Shown here piece after piece: positions 38,153 through 52,543 of a stretch of 64,000 bases of DNA. The position numbers and the translations under genes are program-made. Source of the DNA: Pristionchus mayeri (lineage: Eukaryota > Nematoda > Chromadorea > Rhabditida > Neodiplogasteridae); NCBI GenBank assembly GCA_036245805.1, contig BTRK01000001.1, positions 39,444,995 through 39,508,994 of the forward strand, in the 5' to 3' direction. The stretch's first letter is position 1; each line of letters begins with the position of its first letter. The notes under the pieces were generated by a model that saw nothing but the letters and a program-made list of their open reading frames with translations, ran no database searches and had not been told where the DNA came from.

Positions 38153-41100
38153 ATCTCATCGAATGCGAAATCGAGTCATGACTGGCAGACGCTGAGTATG
38201 CCCACGCATCACAACCTCTGAGTTGCCATAACATGAATTCTAACCATGAACTTTCCTCCAAATAAATAAAGGATAATGATAATACTATGTTCTAACATAT
38301 TTTCATAGCAAAAGCCTATTCATTATCTCATCGAATGCGAAATCGAGTCGTGACTGGCAGACGCTGAGTATGCCCACGCATCACAACCTCTGAGTTGCCA
38401 TAACATGAATTCTAACCATGAACTTTCCTCCAAATAAATAAAGGATAATGATAATACTATGTTCTAACATATTTTCATAGCAAAAGCCTATTCATTATCT
38501 CATCGAATGCGAAATCGAGTCGTGACTGGCAGACGCTGAGTATGCCCACGCATCACAACCTCTGAGTTGCCATAACATGAATTCTAACCATGAACTTTCC
38601 TCCAAATAAATAAAGGATAATGATAATACTATGTTCTAACATATTTTCATAGCAAAAGCCTATTCATTATCTCATCGAATGCGAAATCGAGTCATGACTG
38701 GCAGACGCTGAGTATGCCCACGCATCATAACCTCTGAGTTGCCATAACATGAATGCTAACCATGAACTTTCCTCCAAATAAATAAAGGATAATGATAATA
38801 CTATGTTCTAACATATTTTCATAGCAAAAGCCTATTCATTAACTCATCGAATGCGAAATCGAGTCGTGACTGGCAGACGCTGAGTATGCCCACGCATCAC
38901 AACCTCTGAGTTGCCATAACATGAATTCAAACCATGACCTTTCCTCCAGATAAATAAAGGATAGTGATAATACTATGTGTTAACATATTTTCATAGCAAA
39001 ATCCTATTCATTATCTCATCGAATGCGAAATCGAGTCATGACTGGCAGACGCTGAGTATGCCCACGCATCACAACCTCTGAGTTGCCATAACATGAATTC
39101 TAACCATGAACTTTCCTCCAAATAAATAAAGGATAGTGATACTACTATGTTCTAACATATTTTCATAGCAAAAGCCTATTCATTATCTCATCGAATGCGA
39201 AATCGAGTCGTGACTGGCAGACGCTGAGTATACCCACGCATCATAACCTCTGAGTTGCCATAACATGAATTCTAACCATGAACTTTCCTCCAAATAAATA
39301 AAGGATAGTGATAATACTATGTTCTAACATATTTTCATAGCAAAAGCCTATTCATTATCTCATCGAATGCGAAATCGAGTCGTGACTGGCAGACGCTGAG
39401 TATGCCCACGCATCACAACCTCTGAGTTGCCATAACATGAATTCAAACCATGACCTTTCCTCCAGATAAATAAAGGATAGTGATAATACTATGTGTTAAC
39501 ATATTTTCATAGCAAAAGCCTATTCATTATCTCATCGAATGCGAAATCGAGTCATGACTGGCAGACGCTGAGTATGCCCACGCATCATAACCTCTGAGTT
39601 GCCATAACATGAATTCTAACCATGAACTTTCCTCCAAATAAATAAAGGGTAGTGATAATACTATGTTCTAACATATTTTCATAGCAAAAGCCTATTCATT
39701 ATCTCATCGAATGCGAAATCGAGTCGTGACTGGCAGACGCTGAGTATACCCACGCATCATAACCTCTGAGTTGCCATAACATGAATTCTAACCAAGAACT
39801 TTCCTCCAAATAAATAAAGGATAGTGATAATACTATGTTCTAACATATTTTCATAGCAAAAGCCTATTCATTATCTCATCGAATGCGAAATCGAGTCGTG
39901 ACTGGCAGACGCTGAGTATACCCACGCATCATAACCTCTGAGTTGCCATAACATGAATTCTAACCATGAACTTTCCTCCAAATAAATAAAGGATAGTGAT
40001 AATACTATGTTCTAACATATTTTCATAGCAAAAGCCTATTCATTATCTCATCGAATGCGAAATCGAGTCGTGACTGGCAGACGCTGAGTATGCCCACGCA
40101 TCACAACCTCTGAGTTGCCATAACATGAATTCAAACCATGACCTTTCCTCCAGATAAATAAAGGATAGTGGTAATACTATGTGTTAACATATTTTCATAG
40201 CAAAAGCCTATTCATTATCTCATCGAATGCGAAATCGAGTCATGACTGGCAGACGCTGAGTATGCCCACGCATCATAACCTCTGAGTTGCCATAACATGA
40301 ATTCTAACCATGAACTTTCCTCCAAATAAATAAAGGATAGTGATAATACTATGTTCTAACATATTTTCATAGCAAAAGCCTATTCATTATCTCATCGAAT
40401 GCGAAATCGAGTCATGACTGGCAGACGCTGAGTATGCCCACGCATCACAACCTCTGAGTTGCCATAACATGAATTTTAACCATGACCTTTCCTCCAGATA
40501 AATAAAGGATCGTGATAATACTATGTGATAACATATTTTCATAGCAAAAACCTATTCATTATCTCATCGAATGCGAAATCGAGTCATGACTGGCAGACGC
40601 TGAGTATGCCCACGCATCACAACCTCTGAGCTGCCATAACATGAATTCTAACCATGAACTTTCCTCCAAATAAATAAAGGATAGTGATAATACTATGTTC
40701 TAACATATTTTCATAGCAAAAGCCTATTCATTATCTCATCGAATGCGAAATCGAGTCGTGACTGGCAGACGCTGAGTATGCCCACGCATCACAACCTCTG
40801 AGTTGCCATAACATGAATTCAAACCATGACCTTTCCTCCAGATAAATAAAGGATAGTGATAATACTATGTGTTAACATATTTTCATAGCAAAAGCCTATT
40901 CATTATCTCATCGAATGCGAAATCGAGTCATGACTGGCAGACGCTGAGTATGCCCACGCATCATAACCTCTGAGTTGCCATAACATGAATTCTAACCATG
41001 AACTTTCCTCCAAATAAATAAAGGATAGTGATAATACTATGTTCTAACATATTTTCATAGCAAAAGCCTATTCATTATCTCATCGAATGCGAAATCGAGT

Positions 41101-42058
41101 CGTGACTGGCAGACGCTGAGTATACCCACGCATCATAACCTCTGAGTTGCCATAACATGAATTCTAACCATGAACTTTCCTCCAAATAAATAAAGGATAG
41201 TGATAATACTAAGTTCTAACATATTTTCATAGCAAAAGCCTATTCATTATCTCATCGAATGCGAAATCGAGTCATGACTGGCAGACGCTGAGTATGCCCA
41301 CGCATCACAACCTCTGAGTTGCCATAACATGAATTCTAACCATGAACTTTCCTCCAAATAAATAAAGGATAGTGATAATACTAAGTTCTAACATATTTTC
41401 ATAGCAAAAGCCTATTCATTATCTCATCGAATGCGAAATCGAGTCATGACTGGCAGACGCTGAGTATGCCCACGCATCACAACCTCTGAGTTGCCATAAC
41501 ATGAATTCTAACCATGAACTTTCCTCCAAATAAATAAAGGATAGTGATAATACTAAGTTCTAACATATTTTCATAGCAAAAGCCTATTCATTATCTCATC
41601 GAATGCGAAATCGAGTCATGACTGGCAGACGCTGAGTATGCCCACGCATCACAACCTCTGAGTTGCCATAACATGAATTCTAACCATGAACTTTCCTCCA
41701 AATAAATAAAGGATAGTGATAATACTATGTTCTAACATATTTTCATATCAAAAGCCTATTCATTATCTCATCGAATGCGAAATCGAGTCGTGACTGGCAG
41801 ACGCTGAGTATGCCCACGCATCATAACCTCTGAGTTGCCATAACATGAATTCTAACCATGAACTTTCCTCCAAATAAATAAAGGATAGTGATAATACTAA
41901 GTTCTAACATATTTTCATAGCAAAAGCCTATTCATTATCTCATCGAATGCGAAATCGAGTCATGACTGGCAGACGCTGAGTATGCCCACGCATCACAACC
42001 TCTGAGTTGCCATAACATGAATTTTAACCATGACCTTTCCTCCAGATAAATAAAGGAT

Positions 42059-45000
42059 CGTGATAATACTATGTGCTAACATATTTTCATAGCAAAAACC
42101 TATTCATTATCTCATCGAATGCGAAATCGAGTCATGACTGGCAGACGCTGAGTATGCCCACGCATCACAACCTCTGAGTTGCCATAACATGAATTCTAAC
42201 CATGAACTTTCCTCCAAATAAATAAAGGATAGTGATAATACTAAGTTCTAACATATTTTCATAGCAAAAGCCTATTCATTATCTCATCGAATGCGAAATC
42301 GAGTCATGACTGGCAGACGCTGAGTATGCCCACGCATCACAACCTCTGAGTTGCCATAACATGAATTCTAACCATGAACTTTCCTCCAAATAAATAAAGG
42401 ATAGTGATAATACTATGTTCTAACATATTTTCATAGCAAAAGCCTATTCATTATCTCATCGAATGCGAAATCGAGTCGTGACTGGCAGACGCTGAGTATG
42501 CCCACGCATCATAACCTCTGAGTTGCCATAACATGAATTCTAACCATGAACTTTCCTCCAAATAAATAAAGGATAGTGATAATACTAAGTTCTAACATAT
42601 TTTCATAGCAAAAGCCTATTCATTATCTCATCGAATGCGAAATCGAGTCATGACTGGCAGACGCTGAGTATGCCCACGCATCACAACCTCTGAGTTGCCA
42701 TAACATGAATTTTAACCATGACCTTTCCTCCAGATAAATAAAGGATCGTGATAATACTATGTGCTAACATATTTTCATAGCAAAAACCTATTCATTATCT
42801 CATCGAATGCGAAATCGAGTCATGACTGGCAGACGCTGAGTATGCCCACGCATCACAACCTCTGAGTTGCCATAACATGAATTCTAACCATGAACTTTCC
42901 TCCAAATAAATAAAGGATAGTGATAATACTAAGTTCTAACATATTTTCATAGCAAAAGCCTATTCATTATCTCATCGAATGCGAAATCGAGTCGTGACTG
43001 GCAGACGCTGAGTATGCCCACGCATCACAACCTCTGAGTTGCCATAACATGAATTCAAACCATGACCTTTCCTCCAGATAAATAAAGGATAGTGATAATA
43101 CTATGTGTTAACATATTTTCATAGCAAAAGCCTATTCATTATCTCATCGAATGCGAAATCGAGTCATGACTGGCAGACGCTGAGTATGCCCACGCATCAT
43201 AACCTCTGAGTTGCCATAACATGAATTCTAACCATGAACTTTCCTCCAAATAAATAAAGGATAGTGATAATACTATGTTCTAACATATTTTCATAGCAAA
43301 AGCCTATTCATTATCTCATCGAATGCGAAATCGAGTCGTGACTGGCAGACGCTGAGTATACCCACGCATCATAACCTCTGAGTTGCCATAACATGAATTC
43401 TAACCATGAACTTTCCTCCAAATAAATAAAGGATAGTGATAATACTAAGTTCTAACATATTTTCATAGCAAAAGCCTATTCATTATCTCATCGAATGCGA
43501 AATCGAGTCATGACTGGCAGACGCTGAGTATGCCCACGCATCACAACCTCTGAGTTGCCATAACATGAATTCTAACCATGAACTTTCCTCCAAATAAATA
43601 AAGGATAATGATAATACTATGTGCTAACATATTTTCATAGCAAAAACCTATTCATTATCTCATCGAATGCGAAATCGAGTCATGACTGGCAGACGCTGAG
43701 TATGCCCACGCATCACAACCTCTGAGTTGCCATAACATGAATTCTAACCATGAACTTTCCTCCAAATAAATAAAGGATAGTGATAATACTAAGTTCTAAC
43801 ATATTTTCATAGCAAAAGCCTATTCATTATCTCATCGAATGCGAAATCGAGTCATGACTGGCAGACGCTGAGCATGCCCACGCATCACAACCTCTGAGTT
43901 GCCATAACATGAATTCTAACCATGAACTTTCCTCCAAATAAATAAAGGATAGTGATAATACTAAGTTCTAACATATTTTCATAGCAAAAGCCTATTCATT
44001 ATCTCATCGAATGCGAAATCGAGTCATGACTGGCAGACGCTGAGTATGCCCACGCATCACAACCTCTGAGTTGCCATAACATGAATTCTAACCATGAACT
44101 TTCCTCCAAATAAATAAAGGATAGTGATAATACTATGTTCTAACATATTTTCATAGCAAAAGCCTATTCATTATCTCATCGAATGCGAAATCGAGTCGTG
44201 ACTGGCAGACGCTGAGTATGCCCACGCATCATAACCTCTGAGTTGCCATAACATGAATTCTAACCATGAACTTTCCTCCAAATAAATAAAGGATAGTGAT
44301 AATACTAAGTTCTAACATATTTTCATAGCAAAAGCCTATTCATTATCTCATCGAATGCGAAATCGAGTCATGACTGGCAGACGCTGAGTATGCCCACGCA
44401 TCACAACCTCTGAGTTGCCATAACATGAATTTTAACCATGACCTCCAGATAAATAAAGGATCGTGATAATACTATGTGCTAACATATTTTCATAGCAAAA
44501 ACCTATTCATTATCTCATCGAATGCGAAATCGAGTCATGACTGGCAGACGCTGAGTATGCCCACGCATCACAACCTCTGAGTTGCCATAACATGAATTCT
44601 ATCCATGAACTTTCCTCCAAATAAATAAAGGATAGTGATAATACTAAGTTCTAACATATTTTCATAGCAAAAGCCTATTCATTATCTCATCGAATGCGAA
44701 ATCGAGTCATGACTGGCAGACGCTGAGTATGCCCACGCATCACAACCTCTGAGTTGCCATAACATGAATTCTAACCATGAACTTTCCTCCAAATAAATAA
44801 AGGATAGTGATAATACTATGTTCTAACATATTTTCATAGCAAAAGCCTATTCATTATCTCATCGAATGCGAAATCGAGTCGTGACTGGCAGACGCTGAGT
44901 ATGCCCACGCATCATAACCTCTGAGTTGCCATAACATGAATTCTAACCATGAACTTTCCTCCAAATAAATAAAGGATAGTGATAATACTAAGTTCTAACA

Positions 45001-45832
45001 TATTTTCATAGCAAAAGCCTATTCATTATCTCATCGAATGCGAAATCGAGTCATGACTGGCAGACGCTGAGTATGCCCACGCATCACAACCTCTGAGTTG
45101 CCATAACATGAATTTTAACCATGACCTCCAGATAAATAAAGGATCGTGATAATACTATGTGCTAACATATTTTCATAGCAAAAACCTATTCATTATCTCA
45201 TCGAATGCGAAATCGAGTCATGACTGGCAGACGCTGAGTATGCCCACGCATCACAACCTCTGAGTTGCCATAACATGAATTCTAACCATGAACTTTCCTC
45301 CAAATAAATAAAGGATAGTGATAATACTAAGTTCTAACATATTTTCATAGCAAAAGCCTATTCATTATCTCATCGAATGCGAAATCGAGTCGTGACTGGC
45401 AGACGCTGAGTATGCCCACGCATCACAACCTCTGAGTTGCCATAACATGAATTCAAACCATGACCTTTCCTCCAGATAAATAAAGGATAGTGATAATACT
45501 ATGTGTTAACATATTTTCATAGCAAAAGCCTATTCATTATCTCATCGAATGCGAAATCGAGTCATGACTGGCAGACGCTGAGTATGCCCACGCATCATAA
45601 CCTCTGAGTTGCCATAACATGAATTCTAACCATGAACTTTCCTCCAAATAAATAAAGGATAGTGATAATACTATGTTCTAACATATTTTCATAGCAAAAG
45701 CCTATTCATTATCTCATCGAATGCGAAATCGAGTCGTGACTGGCAGACGCTGAGTATACCCACGCATCATAACCTCTGAGTTGCCATAACATGAATTCTA
45801 ACCATGAACTTTCCTCCAAATAAATAAAGGAT
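42059..45832. repeat. Satellite subdomain with 688-bp period and a 5-bp-deletion variant
   Basis: GGATCGTG markers at 42059 and 42747 are 688 apart. A later pair at 44462 and 45145 are 683 apart, because both belong to units that lack five bases in the CATGACCTCCAG segment. The deletion arose once and was copied with its 4-unit block. CTAAGTTCTAAC units are confined mainly to about 41.2-45.9 kb. Confidence 0.8.
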
Positions 45833-48800
45833 AGTGATAATACTAAGTTCTAACATATTTTCATAGCAAAAGCCTATTCATTATCTCATCGAATGCGAAA
45901 TCGAGTCATGACTGGCAGACGCTGAGTATGCCCACGCATCACAACCTCTGAGTTGCCATAACATGAATTCTAACCATGAACTTTCCTCCAAATAAATAAA
46001 GGATAGTGATAATACTATGTTCTAACATATTTTCATAGCAAAAGCCTATTCATTATCTCATCGAATGCGAAATCGAGTCGTGACTGGCAGACGCTGAGTA
46101 TGCCCACGCATCACAACCTCTGAGTTGCCATAACATGAATTCAAACCATGACCTTTCCTCCAGATAAATAAAGGATAGTGATACTACTATGTGTTAACAT
46201 ATTTTCATAGCAAAAACCTATTCATTATCTCATCGAATGCGAAATCGAGTCATGACTGGCAGACGCTGAGTATGCCCACGCATCACAACCTCTGAGTTGC
46301 CATAACATGAATTCTAACCATGAACTTTCCTCCAAATAAATAAAGGATAGCGATAATACTATGTTCTAACATATTTTCATAGCAAAAGCCTATTCATTAT
46401 CTCATCGAATGCGAAATCGAGTCATGACTGGCAGACGCTGAGTATGCCCACGCATCACAACCTCTGAGTTGCCATAACATGAATTTTAACCATGACCTTT
46501 CCTCCAGATAAATAAAGGATAGTGATAATACTATGTGCTAACATATTTTCATAGCAAAAACCTATTCATTATCTCATCGAATGCGAAATCGAGTCATGAC
46601 TGGCAGACGCTGAGTATGCCCACGCATCACAACCTCTGAGTTGCCATAACATGAATTCTAACCATGAACTTTCCTCCAAATAAATAAAGGATAGTGATAA
46701 TACTATGTTCTAACATATTTTCATAGCAAAAGCCTATTCATTATCTCATCGAATGCGAAATCGAGTCGTGACTGGCAGACGCTGAGTATGCCCACGCATC
46801 ACAACCTCTGAGTTGCCATAACATGAATTCTAACCATGAACTTTCCTCCAAATAAATAAAGGATAATGATAATACTATGTTCTAACATATTTTCATAGCA
46901 AAAGCCTATTCATTATCTCATCGAATGAGAAATCGAGTCATGACTGGCAGACGCTGAGTATGCCCACGCATCACAACCTCTGAGTTGCCATAACATGAAT
47001 TCAAACCATGACCTTTCCTCCAGATAAATAAAGGATAATGATAATACTATGTTCTAACATATTTTCATAGCAAAAGCCTATTCATTATCTCATCGAATGC
47101 GAAATCGAGTCATGACTGGCAGACGCTGAGTATGCCCACGCATCACAACCTCTGAGTTGCCATAACATGAATTCAAACCATGACCTTTCCTCCAGATAAA
47201 TAAAGGATAATGATAATACTATGTTCTAACATATTTTCATAGCAAAAGCCTATTCATTATCTCATCGAATGCGAAATCGAGTCATGACTGGCAGACGCTG
47301 AGTATGCCCACGCATCACAACCTCTGAGTTGCCATAACATGAATTCTAACCATGAACTTTCCTCCAAATAAATAAAGGATAGTGATAATACTATGTTCTA
47401 ACATATTTTCATAGCAAAAGCCTATTCATTATCTCATCGAATGCGAAATCGAGTCATGACTGGCAGACGCTGAGTATGCCCACGCATCACAACCTCTGAG
47501 TTGCCATAACATGAATTCTAACCATGAACTTTCCTCCAAATAAATAAAGGATAGTGATAATACTATGTTCTAACATATTTTCATAGCAAAAGCCTATTCA
47601 TTATCTCATCGAATGCGAAATCGAGTCATGACTGGCAGACGCTGAGTATGCCCACGCATCACAACCTCTGAGTTGCCATAACATGAATGCTAACCATGAA
47701 CTTTCCTCCAAATAAATAAAGGATAATGATAATACTATGTTCTAACATATTTTCATAGCAAAAGCCTATTCATTAACTCATCGAATGCGAAATCGAGTCG
47801 TGACTGGCAGACGCTGAGTATGCCCACGCATCACAACCTCTGAGTTGCCATAACATGAATTCAAACCATGACCTTTCCTCCAGATAAATAAAGGATAGTG
47901 ATACTACTATGTGTTAACATATTTTCATAGCAAAAGCCTATTCATTATCTCATCGAATGCGAAATCGAGTCATGACTGGCAGACGCTGAGTATGCCCACG
48001 CATCACAACCTCTGAGTTGCCATAACATGAATTCTAACCATGAACTTTCCTCCAAATAAATAAAGGATAGTGATAATACTATGTTCTAACATATTTTCAT
48101 AGCAAAAGCCTATTCATTATCTCATCGAATGCGAAATCGAGTCATGACTGGCAGACGCTGAGTATGCCCACGCATCACAACCTCTGAGTTGCCATAACAT
48201 GAATTCTAACCATGAACTTTCCTCCAAATAAATAAAGGATAGTGATAATACTATGTTCTAACATATTTTCATAGCAAAAGCCTATTCATTATCTCATCGA
48301 ATGCGAAATCGAGTCATGACTGGCAGACGCTGAGTATGCCCACGCATCACAACCTCTGAGTTGCCATAACATGAATGCTAACCATGAACTTTCCTCCAAA
48401 TAAATAAAGGATAATGATAATACTATGTTCTAACATATTTTCATAGCAAAAGCCTATTCATTAACTCATCGAATGCGAAATCGAGTCGTGACTGGCAGAC
48501 GCTGAGTATGCCCACGCATCACAACCTCTGAGTTGCCATAACATGAATTCAAACCATGACCTTTCCTCCAGATAAATAAAGGATAGTGATACTACTATGT
48601 GTTAACATATTTTCATAGCAAAAGCCTATTCATTATCTCATCGAATGCGAAATCGAGTCATGACTGGCAGACGCTGAGTATGCCCACGCATCACAACCTC
48701 TGAGTTGCCATAACATGAATTCTAACCATGAACTTTCCTCCAAATAAATAAAGGATAGTGATAATACTATGTTCTAACATATTTTCATAGCAAAAGCCTA

Positions 48801-49679
48801 TTCATTATCTCATCGAATGCGAAATCGAGTCATGACTGGCAGACGCTGAGTATGCCCACGCATCACAACCTCTGAGTTGCCATAACATGAATTTTAACCA
48901 TGACCTTTCCTCCAGATAAATAAAGGATAGTGATAATACTATGTGCTAACATATTTTCATAGCAAAAACCTATTCATTATCTCATCGAATGCGAAATCGA
49001 GTCATGACTGGCAGACGCTGAGTATGCCCACGCATCACAACCTCTGAGTTGCCATAACATGAATTCTAACCATGAACTTTCCTCCAAATAAATAAAGGAT
49101 AGTGATAATACTATGTTCTAACATATTTTCATAGCAAAAGCCTATTCATTATCTCATCGAATGCGAAATCGAGTCGTGACTGGCAGACGCTGAGTATGCC
49201 CACGCATCACAACCTCTGAGTTGCCATAACATGAATTCTAACCATGAATTTTCCTCCAAATAAATAAAGGATAATGATAATACTATGTTCTAACATATTT
49301 TCATAGCAAAAGCCTATTCATTATATCATCGAATGCGAAATCGAGTCGTGACTGGCAGACGCTGAGTATGCCCACGCATCACAACCTCTGAGTTGCCATA
49401 ACATGAATTCAAACCATGACCTTTCCTCCAGATAAATAAAGGATAATGATAATACTATGTTCTAACATATTTTCATAGCAAAAGCCTATTCATTATCTCA
49501 TCGAATGCGAAATCGAGTCGTGACTGGCAGACGCTGAGTATGCCCACGCATCACAACCTCTGAGTTGCCATAACATGAATTCTAACCATGAACTTTCCTC
49601 CAAATAAATAAAGGATAATGATAATACTATGTTCTAACATATTTTCATAGCAAAAGCCTATTCATTATCTCATCGAATG

Positions 49680-51415
49680 CGAAATCGAGTCATGACTGGC
49701 AGACGCTGAGTATGCCCACGCATCACAACCTCTGAGTTGCCATAACATGAATTCAAACCATGACCTTTCCTCCAGATAAATAAATAAATAAAGGATAGTG
49801 ATAATACTATGTTCTAACATATTTTCATAGCAAAAGCCTATTCATTATCTCATCGAATGCGAAATCGAGTCGTGACTGGCAGACGCTGAGTATGCCCACG
49901 CATCACAACCTCTGAGTTGCCATAACATGAATTCTAACCATGAACTTTCCTCCAAATAAATAAAGGATAATGATAATACTATGTTCTAACATATTTTCAT
50001 AGCAAAAGCCTATTCATTATCTCATCGAATGCGAAATCGAGTCGTGACTGGCAGACGCTGAGTATGCCCACGCATCACAACCTCTGAGTTGCCATAACAT
50101 GAATTCTAACCATGAACTTTCCTCCAAATAAATAAAGGATAATGATAATACTATGTTCTAACATATTTTCATAGCAAAAGCCTATTCATTATCTTATCGA
50201 ATGCGAAATCGAGTCATGACTGGCAGACGCTGAGTATGCCCACGCATCACAACCTCTGAGTTGCCATAACATGAATTCTAACCATGAACTTTCCTCCAAA
50301 TAAATAAAGGATAATGAGAATACTATGTTCTAACATATTTTCATAGCAAAAGCCTATTCATTATCTCATCGAATGCGAAATCGAGTCGTGACTGGCAGAC
50401 GCTGAGTATGCCCACGCATCACAACCTCTGAGTTGCCATAACATGAATTCTAACCATGAACTTTCCTCCAAATAAATAAAGGATAATGATAATACTATGT
50501 TCTAACATATTTTCATAGCAAAAGCCTATTCATTATCTCATCGAATGCGAAATCGAGTCATGACTGGCAGACGCTGAGTATGCCCACGCATCACAACCTC
50601 TGAGTTGCCATAACATGAATTCAAACCATGACCTTTCCTCCAGATAAATAAATAAATAAAGGATAGTGATAATACTATGTTCTAACATATTTTCATAGCA
50701 AAAGCCTATTCATTATCTCATCGAATGCGAAATCGAGTCGTGACTGGCAGACGCTGAGTATGCCCACGCATCACAACCTCTGAGTTGCCATAACATGAAT
50801 TCTAACCATGAACTTTCCTCCAAATAAATAAAGGATAATGATAATACTATGTTCTAACATATTTTCATAGCAAAAGCCTATTCATTATCTCATCGAATGC
50901 GAAATCGAGTCGTGACTGGCAGACGCTGAGTATGCCCACGCATCACAACCTCTGAGTTGCCATAACATGAATTCTAACCATGAACTTTCCTCCAAATAAA
51001 TAAAGGATAATGATAATACTATGTTCTAACATATTTTCATAGCAAAAGCCTATTCATTATCTTATCGAATGCGAAATCGAGTCATGACTGGCAGACGCTG
51101 AGTATGCCCACGCATCACAACCTCTGAGTTGCCATAACATGAATTCTAACCATGAACTTTCCTCCAAATAAATAAAGGATAATGAGAATACTATGTTCTA
51201 ACATATTTTCATAGCAAAAGCCTATTCATTATCTCATCGAATGCGAAATCGAGTCGTGACTGGCAGACGCTGAGTATGCCCACGCATCACAACCTCTGAG
51301 TTGCCATAACATGAATTCTAACCATGAACTTTCCTCCAAATAAATAAAGGATAATGATAATACTATGTTCTAACATATTTTCATAGCAAAAGCCTATTCA
51401 TTATCTCATCGAATG
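49680..51415. repeat. Two tandem copies of an 868-bp (5-unit + 8 bp) higher-order repeat
   Basis: The +8 variant (extra AAATAAAT) at 49773 and 50641, TTATCTTATCG at 50193 and 51061, and AATGAGAATAC at about 50314 and 51182 are all 868 apart (5 x 172 + 8). Confidence 0.88.
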
Positions 51416-52543
51416 CGAAATCGAGTCGTGACTGGCAGACGCTGAGTATGCCCACGCATCACAACCTCTGAGTTGCCATAACATGAATTCTAACCATAGA
51501 ACTTTCCTCCAAATAAATAAAGGATAATGATAATACTATGTTCTAACATATTTTCATAGCAAAAGCCTATTCATTATCTCATCGAATGCGAAATCGAGTC
51601 GTGACTGGCAGACGCTGAGTATGCCCACGCATCACAACCTCTGAGTTGCCATAACATGAATTCTAACCATAGAACTTTCCTCCAAATAAATAAAGGATAA
51701 TGATAATACTATGTTCTAACATATTTTCATAGCAAAAGCCTATTCATTATCTCATCGAATGCGAAATCGAGTCGTGACTGGCAGACGCTGAGTATGCCCA
51801 CGCATCACAACCTCTGAGTTGCCATAACATGAATTCTAACCATAGAACTTTCCTCCAAATAAATAAAGGATAATGATAATACTATGTTCTAACATATTTT
51901 CATAGCAAAAGCCTATTCATTATCTCAGCGAATGCGAAATCGAGTCGTGACTGGCAGACGCTGAGTATGCCCACGCATCACAACCTCTGAGTTGCCATAA
52001 CATGAATTCTAACCATGAACTTTCCTCCAAATAAATAAAGGATAATGATAATACTATGTTCTAACATATTTTCATAGCAAAAGCCTATTCATTATCTCAT
52101 CGAATGCGAAATCGAGTCGTGACTGGCAGACGCTGAGTATGCCCACGCATCACAACCTCTGAGTTGCCATAACATGAATTCAAACCATGACCTTTCCTCC
52201 AGATAAATAAAGGATAATGATAATACTATGTTCTAACATATTTTCATAGCAAAAGCCTATTCATTATCTCATCGAATGCGAAATCGAGTCGTGACTGGCA
52301 GACGCTGAGTATGCCCACGCATCACAACCTCTGAGTTGCCATAACATGAATTCTAACCATGAACTTTCCTCCAAATAAATAAAGGATAATGATAATACTA
52401 TGTTCTAACATATTTTCATAGCAAAAGCCTATTCATTATCTCATCGAATGCGAAATCGAGTCATGACTGGCAGACGCTGAGTATGCCCACGCATCACAAC
52501 CTCTGAGTTGCCATAACATGAATTCAAACCATGACCTTTCCTC